From: a virus
Length of the DNA stretch: 37,411 nucleotides
Reading direction: 5' to 3' (one strand)
Virus record (IMG/VR): IMGVR_UViG_3300030202_002551
Coordinates: 1-37,411 of that record
This document shows positions 31,932-37,411 of the stretch, one piece after another (position 1 is the first letter of the stretch; the number at the start of each line of letters is the position of its first letter). The position numbers and the translations under genes are program-made. The notes beneath the pieces were generated by a model that was given only the letters and a program-made list of their open reading frames with translations, searched no databases and was not told where the DNA came from.

Positions 31932-33077
31932 TTACTCTTTTACGGGAACTGTTATATCTTCTTGATCTTCATAAAACTCTTTTGCGCTCCCTTGCCGCTT
32001 GTCGAACTTCTGAATGATTTCCTTATCCATGAGATCCAAGACTCTCTTCTTGAAATCCTCATCGGAAGTAATCAACTCCGTCCATTTTGAAGGTTGGAAC
32101 TTCTTCGAGTATCCATCGGGCGTAGCAAATGTATACCATGCGCCGGCAGATGTAAGGTGTTCCGAACCTTTGATTGCATCAAACCAAGATTCCTCATCTC
32201 GAATACCAACCTCGTCAGTGCCCCACATAATGCGGAAAGCACACGAACGACCTGCGGTACCAAAACGAGATTTCTCTAGTTTCACCTTAACTTCGGAGCC
32301 AATACGGAATCCTTTTTCGTCTTCGATGAAGGCAGACTTAGCTTTACGGCCAGTCAACCAAATACGAAGAGAATAAGCATAATGCATTGCCTTACCACCA
32401 GGGGTGATATAAGGTGTCGTCATTGCAATTTGTCGAGCCATAGGGCCCTGTGGAATATTGGTCTTCAACTGATTGAGAACAATAAACGTAGCTTGTTTGT
32501 CCGCGATTGGAATAACAAGCTTTGACATTCCCTTAGCGAGAATGCGGGCTTTGACAGCCATTGATGATTGGGGGTTGAAATCACCCTCAACATCAGAGAT
32601 TGACGGCGTAAATGCCAACGAATCCCAAATAAATACCAACTCTTCATCTGTTGCGCCAAGCAGTTCTTCGATAGTCTCAAGAACAAACTCAACGGATGAT
32701 GCTTGAACGTACATTAATCGCTCTAGGTCGCATCCTGCGCGCTCTAAGAAGGTTGGGTCGATGGCAGACTCCGAATCGAAGTAAACAACCATCTTGCCCG
32801 CTTTCTGGGCGTTTGAGGCAATCTGCGTTGCCATGTAAGATTTACCGGTCGATTGAAGACCTGCAATCTCTGTGATTTTACCGACAGGAATGCCAGCAAC
32901 TTGACCCTTACAAATAATTGAATCAAGCCAGCGTGATCCTGTGGGGATCCACTCCTTGACAGATGTTGGGTTGTCACCGGACAAGTTGTGTGCTACTGTT
33001 TGGCCGGCTTTTTTGTTAACAATTTTCATCAGATCTTGCATGTTAACGCGACCTGCCTTGGGTTTGGCTTTTGCCAT
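31932..33077 (-). CDS. recA: RecA/UvsX-type recombinase
   Basis: The 381-aa product has the RecA core: Walker A GLQSTGKS at 73-80, VVYFDSESA, Walker B LVFIWDSLAF, FIVLNQLKTN for the allosteric loop, and the L2/GGKAMHYAYSLR region. It forms filaments on ssDNA and carries out strand exchange in recombination-dependent replication and repair. The C-terminus is acidic and charged. It starts at ATG 33077 with AGGAG in front and follows the lipoprotein gene and one hairpin repeat. Its transcript ends at 31871-31913. Together with SSB and helicase it makes a T4-like set. Confidence 0.95.
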   Translation of the reverse strand: MAKAKPKAGRVNMQDLMKIVNKKAGQTVAHNLSGDNPTSVKEWIPTGSRWLDSIICKGQVAGIPVGKITEIAGLQSTGKSYMATQIASNAQKAGKMVVYFDSESAIDPTFLERAGCDLERLMYVQASSVEFVLETIEELLGATDEELVFIWDSLAFTPSISDVEGDFNPQSSMAVKARILAKGMSKLVIPIADKQATFIVLNQLKTNIPQGPMARQIAMTTPYITPGGKAMHYAYSLRIWLTGRKAKSAFIEDEKGFRIGSEVKVKLEKSRFGTAGRSCAFRIMWGTDEVGIRDEESWFDAIKGSEHLTSAGAWYTFATPDGYSKKFQPSKWTELITSDEDFKKRVLDLMDKEIIQKFDKRQGSAKEFYEDQEDITVPVKE

Positions 33078-33096
33078 CTGTTCTCCTGTGAATATA

Positions 33097-33127
33097 AGCG
33101 GCAGACTTTTTACCGGTCTGCCAGCGG
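33097..33127. repeat. Hairpin repeat, copy A (before recA)
   Basis: A 31-base element with a 7-pair stem (GGCAGAC at 33100-33106, GTCTGCC at 33116-33122) and a 9-base loop. It is almost identical to copy B at 33261-33290, from which it differs only in the loop. There is no T-run after it on the coding strand. Confidence 0.85.
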
Positions 33128-33136
33128 CTGTTTTTG

Positions 33137-33244
33137 TTACTCTGCGGTATCTGCAGAGTCAGCGGTGTCAACCGCCGTGTCTTCATCCTTTTCTCCGCAA
33201 GCCACCAATAGGGTCACGGCAAGGACTGGTAGAACTAGTCTCAT
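33137..33244 (-). CDS. Tiny lipoprotein (35 aa)
   Basis: A short frame from ATG 33244 to TAA 33137-33139, preceded by AAGGAG at ideal spacing. The product has an Arg at position 2, a hydrophobic stretch (LVLPVLAVTLL) and the lipobox LVAC with Cys16, followed by the polar tail GEKDEDTAVDTADSADTAE. Signal peptidase II would leave a lipidated 20-residue acidic peptide on the membrane. It stands between SSB and RecA, an odd place for an envelope peptide, and is flanked by two hairpin repeats. It could be a spanin-like or superinfection-exclusion peptide; no function is proven. Confidence 0.8.
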   Translation of the reverse strand: MRLVLPVLAVTLLVACGEKDEDTAVDTADSADTAE

Positions 33245-33260
33245 CTTCTCTCCTTAAAAT

Positions 33261-33290
33261 AGCGGCAGACTTTGACCGGTCTGCCAGCGG
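33261..33290. repeat. Hairpin repeat, copy B (before the lipoprotein gene)
   Basis: A 30-base element with the same 7-pair stem (GGCAGAC at 33264-33270, GTCTGCC at 33279-33285) and an 8-base loop. It lies between the SSB stop and the lipoprotein ribosome site. Confidence 0.85.
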
Positions 33291-33309
33291 TTTCCACATA
33301 CTAGACTAT

Positions 33310-34086
33310 TTACTTACTACTCATAAGTTCATCAAACGCTTTATCGACATCGCTAGTGGTACTACTCTTTCCATACGCTGTAGTCTCACTGGAGTGGGAT
33401 TCTGCAGATGATGGGTTTATAAGTTGTTCATCGAGAATCGCGTCGATTTGTTCGGGGGTCTTGCGCTCGAAAAGAGAGGCAAAATCTGGCATGCGATCAA
33501 GTAGGGCGGGGATCGCTTCCGGGTCTTCAAGCAAAGAAGACGTATTTCGCCTCATCTTCATGCTAGTCTGTGGGTAGGCACCAGGAGCCGTAGGCTTGGT
33601 GTAGGTGAGGGTAATATCTGTACCTTCTTTCGAGTCGGTGACATCACCGTATTCAGGGTCAAGAATATAGCCAAGAAGCAACTCGTAAGCCTTCTTGCCG
33701 TAGCCATATACCTTCACACCCTCCTCTTCTCGGCCGCGGACAACTACTGGCGAGAAGTAGCGTGCTCGGACGAACAATGACTTTGCAAGATTCTTAGAAT
33801 CAGTGTCATTGGTTTCTGTACCTTCCTTCCAAACTGCGGAAGCGAAGTCACAGATAGGGCAGCGTTCACCGAAGTTACGCTTCGGACATACGATACCGCC
33901 CTTGTGTTGTCCCACATTGTAGTGGAAATACATTTCTTTAAGTGGATCACCATCACTGGTTGGTACGATCCGAATATCTTGGTCTCCCTCGTCTGGTTTG
34001 AAAAAGACAGAATCTGCGCTGTTTTTAGATCCCTCACCACGAAGTGTGGCAAGCTTTTTACGCATTAGTTCCATATTGATTGACAT
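33310..34086 (-). CDS. gp32-like single-stranded DNA-binding protein
   Basis: The 258-aa product fits T4 gp32. The N-terminal LRGEG-type region is followed by a zinc site with His55, Cys67, Cys76 and Cys79; the spacing is close to the gp32 pattern H-x12-C-x9-C-x2-C. Then come OB-fold strands and a C-terminal Ser/Thr linker ending with an acidic amphipathic segment (DVDKAFDELM) of the kind that binds partner proteins. It coats ssDNA at the fork and in recombination. It has its own promoter at 34135-34163 with an inverted repeat at the start point, and AGGAG before ATG 34086. Confidence 0.92.
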   Translation of the reverse strand: MSINMELMRKKLATLRGEGSKNSADSVFFKPDEGDQDIRIVPTSDGDPLKEMYFHYNVGQHKGGIVCPKRNFGERCPICDFASAVWKEGTETNDTDSKNLAKSLFVRARYFSPVVVRGREEEGVKVYGYGKKAYELLLGYILDPEYGDVTDSKEGTDITLTYTKPTAPGAYPQTSMKMRRNTSSLLEDPEAIPALLDRMPDFASLFERKTPEQIDAILDEQLINPSSAESHSSETTAYGKSSTTSDVDKAFDELMSSK

Positions 34087-34112
34087 TAGTTTTCTCCTGT
34101 TGTTGTAAAGTA

Positions 34113-34131
34113 TATCGAGCTTTCCTCGATA
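34113..34131. repeat. Inverted repeat at the SSB transcription start
   Basis: TATCGAG and CTCGATA (34113-34119, 34125-34131) around a 5-base centre, a perfect 7-pair arm. It overlaps the start expected from the promoter at 34135-34163, as an operator or a leader hairpin would. There is no T-run. Confidence 0.6.
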
Positions 34132-34134
34132 TCT

Positions 34135-34163
34135 AATGTATCACTCTTGCTCTAGCTTGTCAA
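34135..34163 (-). promoter_or_regulatory. Likely sigma-70 promoter for SSB
   Basis: Perfect TTGACA (34163-34158), 17-base spacer and a weaker TACATT (34140-34135) on the minus strand. The -35 box lies in the last codons of the upstream gene. It should drive SSB, the lipoprotein and recA. Confidence 0.65.
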
Positions 34164-35007
34164 GAGTATTTTTGTTTGATTGTGTCGCATTTGTATGGGC
34201 CACGACAAACCCAAAATCTGACAGTTGTGTTTCATATATCGAATAGGAGATCTTTCGAAAAGCATTCCGTGGTTTGCTTTTAAGAATATCAACCAACTTT
34301 TTATGAAGACCAACTTCGCCCTCAAGTCTTTCTGAATTTATACACATATAATAACACAGTTCTCGTTCCATGTCAAGGTCATAAAGCCACATTTCATCCA
34401 ATTTATTCATGCTAAGCATGCCGATCGATCGTATACGGCTGATATCGCTAGGCTTTGACATGTTGCCAATGTGTGGTTCTGTGTGTTCGAAATAATTAAG
34501 ATAATGAACCGAAGAATAGATTGTCTCATTCAAGGTATCATAATAGGTCTTCAAGTTAATTGAGGAGTGTATCTTCTCGATACTCTCATTGGAGAAAATT
34601 GTAAAAGTTCGAAGCTTTCCAGAACGTGCGTATTCTTGCAAAACCCCGAAGACTGCATTTTCTACAAGGAGCGGGACACCAGTCAACAGTTCGGTGTCAG
34701 GTTTGATATAAAATACATCGATTTCTTTGTTCTGAACCTGCTCCAGTATTCCAAGACTGTAAATAGAGCTTAAAGACGCTCCGGTAATAAACACCTGAAT
34801 ACGATCATGCATGTCAGTGAAAAAACTGGTTAAATCTGGTATGTTCTGCTCGTATTCTTCTGGATTTTCAAACTTATTTAATTTGTACTTACGCTTCGTG
34901 TTCTTCTTTACTTTATCATTAAGAAGATATACATCGTACTGAGGTACATCAGAAAACTTGCTAGCAATCGCTGAACCAGCGCTGCCAATGCCAACAATAG
35001 AAATCAT
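34141..35007 (-). CDS. Divergent tubulin/FtsZ-like protein (candidate)
   Basis: The 288-aa product starts with a Gly-rich strand-loop-helix, ISIVGIGSAGSAIASKF, then VYLLND. It continues with RIQVFITGASLSSIYSLGIL, IDVFYIKPDTELLTG, a helix, and LRTFTIFSNESIEKI. This order equals the FtsZ core: N-terminal Rossmann loop, tubulin signature strand, a strand ending in KP, a helix, then a strand ending in xxN. The GTPase signature GGGTGTG is replaced by GASLSSIYS, so nucleotide use is doubtful. It overlaps DNA polymerase by ATGA. Alternatives are a ThiF-like or plain Rossmann protein. The fold call is by eye. Confidence 0.5.
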   Translation of the reverse strand: MISIVGIGSAGSAIASKFSDVPQYDVYLLNDKVKKNTKRKYKLNKFENPEEYEQNIPDLTSFFTDMHDRIQVFITGASLSSIYSLGILEQVQNKEIDVFYIKPDTELLTGVPLLVENAVFGVLQEYARSGKLRTFTIFSNESIEKIHSSINLKTYYDTLNETIYSSVHYLNYFEHTEPHIGNMSKPSDISRIRSIGMLSMNKLDEMWLYDLDMERELCYYMCINSERLEGEVGLHKKLVDILKSKPRNAFRKISYSIYETQLSDFGFVVAHTNATQSNKNTLDKLEQE

Positions 35008-36203
35008 ATTTTCAACTCTTCTAAATCAAGATAGTTTTTACCAGCACTAAGATTTACCATGAAGTTATCAAGCTTGTTGTCCGAAAAAACATCTTTAATG
35101 TCTTTTATCATATCACGCTCATCGTCTGACAAATCAATAACAATCTCATCGTGAATAATATGGGAAATAAAGGTTTTTTTACCAGCCAACATCTTGTTAA
35201 TCTCGATAGCACGCTCCAAAACCAAATCAGATGTAGTGCTCTGGATAATGTAACTCAATGCGCGGCGTTCGTCAACCTCTATTTCACGACCAAAGATGGT
35301 TTTGACCTTTCCATCAACATAATACTTGTCTATGACACCTTGGCGATCATATAAATTCGATTTGATTACTTCTGATTCTGGATTATACAGCCACCCAAAG
35401 AACAAAGCTTTCGCATCAGTACGTGTGGGGTGCTTGTCATATCCAGATTGACTGAAGATGTTGGCAATATTCCAAGCATGGATATCACCTTCTGGTTGTT
35501 GGTGTCCCAAAAGGCTTAAAACGGTCCTAACTTCGGCGCCATTATAATCTAAGGAAACAAACCAATCATTATGAGGCTTCACAATACGCCTGAAATCCTT
35601 TTTCATCGTTAGCATTGGGAAAGACCCAGGATAAGTGGTTAAACGCCCTGTAACCGTCCCAAAGAGGTTATAATCAATATGTTTGGAGCCGTTAGCAATC
35701 TTCTGGAGGCCTAAGCGGTTATTTGTGGACGTAAACATGGGTTTACAGTCAGAAATATCGATATTGAGAGATCTTTCTCGGATGCCGTAGATAAGCTTGT
35801 AAGCCTCGTTCAAGAAATCATAGTTTTGAGGCTTCTTCTGAGTTGCGAAAACGTACTCAGTGATTTTGTTTTTTATCTCGCAAAATGCGGACAAGGAATC
35901 TTCAGGTATGAGATCGAAGATACAGTGCTGTGACATATCTATTTTGGCAATCTGGAAAGATTTGAAAAAAGCTTCCATTTTCTTGGTGCTTGCTTTCAGT
36001 TCTTTTTCATATTCTGGGGGGCATGCTTCTTTGAGTGGTTTTCCTTGCGTAAAGAGCCAACCATATTCGATGTCTTTGTCGGTTATCGAACCAGAATATT
36101 TCCAAGTTCTCTTGAGATCCCCTGGAAAGTTATCAAAATGTAGTTGCCCGTCTTTATATACACCAACGCACTCAGTTTTATCATCAAGTGTTTGAAAGTA
36201 CAT
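35004..36203 (-). CDS. polA: Short family A DNA polymerase
   Basis: The 399-aa product has the palm and fingers motifs of family A: LFGTVTGRLTT, motif A DYNGAEVR (Asp219), motif B RTDAKALFFGWLY (Arg261, Lys265, Tyr273) and motif C HDE (351-353). There is only a short N-terminal part, and no 3'-5' exonuclease motifs are visible. Motif A has Asn-Gly-Ala where Ser-Gln-Ile is usual. It is a polymerase in its own right, short but with all catalytic residues, and works beside a DnaE encoded in the same genome. The start at ATG 36203 overlaps the previous gene by 20 bases. Confidence 0.93.
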   Translation of the reverse strand: MYFQTLDDKTECVGVYKDGQLHFDNFPGDLKRTWKYSGSITDKDIEYGWLFTQGKPLKEACPPEYEKELKASTKKMEAFFKSFQIAKIDMSQHCIFDLIPEDSLSAFCEIKNKITEYVFATQKKPQNYDFLNEAYKLIYGIRERSLNIDISDCKPMFTSTNNRLGLQKIANGSKHIDYNLFGTVTGRLTTYPGSFPMLTMKKDFRRIVKPHNDWFVSLDYNGAEVRTVLSLLGHQQPEGDIHAWNIANIFSQSGYDKHPTRTDAKALFFGWLYNPESEVIKSNLYDRQGVIDKYYVDGKVKTIFGREIEVDERRALSYIIQSTTSDLVLERAIEINKMLAGKKTFISHIIHDEIVIDLSDDERDMIKDIKDVFSDNKLDNFMVNLSAGKNYLDLEELKI

Positions 36204-37401
36204 CCTCTTCCTCTTGTTTTCTCACTATATCACGCCTAACCATATCTGTCAAGGAACCAGATTCATTATATGTGCTTGCAATTATCGTTTCAAATTCACG
36301 AACAGTTGGCATCAAACCTTTAAGTCGGTATAATTGCTTCATTCTTATCATTATATTGTTTTTTTGCTGTTCTGTCAAGACTGTTTCATCTTCTACCATA
36401 CGAATTGCCATATATAATTTTAAAACATCCGTCTCGCTCATCAAACTCTCCACATCACTGAAAGAGTATCTAATGGGGTCTACTATCTTTGGTATGGTCG
36501 AGCCATCTTGGCAGCGCTCTATTATGTTGTATTGTCTTCTTGAGGATGTGTATATTTCTAAAAGAATTGTCGTCATTATTGGCATAAAAGTTCTTTGAGC
36601 TTCGGTGTACCCAACATTCAAAATTGCGGTTGTCGTGTTGTAACCATAGGCGGAAGCATACTGAAGCATGGCTGTTGAGCCTATATCAGCTACTAATCGC
36701 CATGGATTGTTTATATCTACTGAGAATCCATAGGATTTGCACGCATTTAAGTAAAATTCCCAATTTGGGCTATTTTTGAATTCTGCGATCTTCTTTTCAT
36801 CGTTTGCGCTGTCGGCTTCAGCTATTTCTATCACCAAACCACTGACAGTCATCGGGCAGTACCTACTCTTTATAAACCCCGAATAGGTAAACGGCACATT
36901 CTTAGACATTTTAATGATGATTGGGGTGACTGCGGTGAGGAACTCGTTAAAGTTGGAAAATCTAATATTGTTTTTCAGTATGCTTTTTACAACCGAGTCT
37001 TTGATTGTCTTTACATGTGAGTTATACAGTGTTTTTGGACTCTCATAGGCTTTTTGTACTTCAAGCTTTGACAGGTGTCGGTCAGTGGTGGATATCTGGG
37101 CGATTGCTGCTTTTTTATCAAACTGGCTGGATAATTCAACAAATGCGTCTACTACAAACGACACTGCCTGAAAACTGTGATTACTCTGGTTAGTGATACT
37201 CAAAGATGAAAGTGGCAGTTGAGTGCTTAACTCCATCGGTACGTAATTTGTCTTAACTCGACCATAGAGGTATTTTTCAGCGAATTCAAAAGAAATAAGA
37301 TTTTCATAATTTGGATTTATCATCTTAAAATCATAAATTAGAGATTTGTCAAACAAGTTCTTAGCGGTCTCGCCATTTGATTTTTTGTAAAATATAGACA
37401 T
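36184..37401 (-). CDS. Conserved phage protein of unknown function (405 aa)
   Basis: The frame runs from ATG 37401, near the window edge, to 36184. It is soluble and helical, with recognisable blocks: FAEKYLYGRVKTNYVP, VVDAFVELSSQFDKKA, KAYESPKTLY, FTYSGFIKSRYCP, VSGLVIEIAEADSANDEKK, FYLNACKSYGFSVD and NPWRLVADIGS. I remember similar proteins in marine phages, always unnamed. It lies just before the replication genes and contains two promoter matches in its last third. Neither signal, membrane segment nor catalytic motif is seen. A virion or replication accessory role cannot be separated. Confidence 0.75.
   Translation of the reverse strand: MSIFYKKSNGETAKNLFDKSLIYDFKMINPNYENLISFEFAEKYLYGRVKTNYVPMELSTQLPLSSLSITNQSNHSFQAVSFVVDAFVELSSQFDKKAAIAQISTTDRHLSKLEVQKAYESPKTLYNSHVKTIKDSVVKSILKNNIRFSNFNEFLTAVTPIIIKMSKNVPFTYSGFIKSRYCPMTVSGLVIEIAEADSANDEKKIAEFKNSPNWEFYLNACKSYGFSVDINNPWRLVADIGSTAMLQYASAYGYNTTTAILNVGYTEAQRTFMPIMTTILLEIYTSSRRQYNIIERCQDGSTIPKIVDPIRYSFSDVESLMSETDVLKLYMAIRMVEDETVLTEQQKNNIMIRMKQLYRLKGLMPTVREFETIIASTYNESGSLTDMVRRDIVRKQEEEDVLSNT
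36224..36252 (-). promoter_or_regulatory. Promoter just before DNA polymerase A (inside the upstream gene)
   Basis: TTGACA (36252-36247), 17 bases, TATAGT (36229-36224) on the minus strand, within the last codons of the 405-aa gene. The expected start near 36217 is about 14 bases before the polymerase ATG. Confidence 0.65.
36350..36378 (-). promoter_or_regulatory. Perfect consensus promoter match inside the 405-aa gene
   Basis: TTGACA (36378-36373), 17 bases, TATAAT (36355-36350) on the minus strand, all within coding sequence. It would give a leader of about 140 bases to the polymerase gene and forms a tandem pair with 36224-36252. Confidence 0.6.
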
Positions 37402-37411
37402 TACTTAGGCC

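Noticed and set aside
33097-33290. Two hairpin repeats as a CRISPR array or as standard terminators
   Set aside because: There are only two copies with a gene between them, and no T-run follows on the coding strand. They are listed as hairpin repeats.
35004-36203. PolA gene as a truncated or frameshifted fragment
   Set aside because: All catalytic motifs are intact and the frame has ordinary overlapping neighbours on both sides; short exonuclease-free PolA forms are a simpler reading.

Overview
The window is a 37.4 kb piece of a lytic-type tailed double-stranded DNA phage genome (Caudoviricetes). The grounds are 47 tightly packed genes, all on the minus strand, many joined by ATGA overlaps, with a complete phage replication set: gp32-like ssDNA-binding protein, RecA/UvsX, DnaB-type helicase, 5'-3' exonuclease, family A polymerase, class II ribonucleotide reductase and dUTPase. 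Several virion-like genes, an endolysin and no bacterial housekeeping context fit the same reading. The host is unknown. Consensus sigma-70 promoters, Shine-Dalgarno sites, a lipobox peptide and probable periplasmic enzymes point to a bacterium, probably Gram-negative. Many small ORFs resemble families I associate with marine phages, but that is recollection, not a search result.

Layout, in the direction of transcription from high to low coordinates. (1) 37.4-29.2 kb is the replication block: a conserved 405-aa protein, short DNA polymerase A, a tubulin/FtsZ-like protein, SSB, a 35-aa lipoprotein between two copies of a hairpin repeat, RecA, a terminator/promoter overlap, 5'-3' exonuclease and helicase. 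(2) 29.2-23.2 kb holds class II RNR, a zinc-finger-like protein, a GroES-like co-chaperonin, an amidase endolysin, a zincin protease, a nucleotidyltransferase-like/Rossmann-like pair and a membrane protein. (3) 23.3-13.6 kb holds a full DNA polymerase III alpha (DnaE) with an intact PHP site, a ClpP, a J-domain protein, PurA, a GapR-like protein, dUTPase, an adenine methyltransferase, thioredoxin, an IMPDH/GMP-reductase-family enzyme, a ribbon-helix-helix-like protein and a sigma-region-4-like protein. (4) 13.5-8.2 kb holds an acidic repeat protein, a membrane protein, a second ClpP, a virion-like 465-aa protein, GroEL and small proteins. (5) 8.2-1 kb holds a degenerate D12-methylase-like protein, a mannose-6-phosphate isomerase cupin with a phosphomannomutase, a 1151-aa protein, a secreted trypsin-like protease, and an Asp-box fibre-like protein cut by the window start.

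Functionally the genes supply nucleotides (RNR, thioredoxin, dUTPase, PurA, IMPDH/GMPR), two different DNA polymerases, a proteostasis kit (GroEL, GroES-like, J-domain, two ClpPs), a partial GDP-mannose route and lysis or envelope enzymes.

The most striking non-coding feature is a repeated regulatory layout. At 12.84-12.90 kb and 31.87-31.92 kb a near-consensus promoter is superimposed on an intrinsic terminator, so read-through RNA can fold the terminator while RNA started at the promoter lacks its 5' arm. Other promoters also carry inverted repeats. No stretch over 300 bases lacks a gene; the longest gap is 94 bases (13543-13636). I saw no tRNA, rRNA, CRISPR array or insertion sequence.
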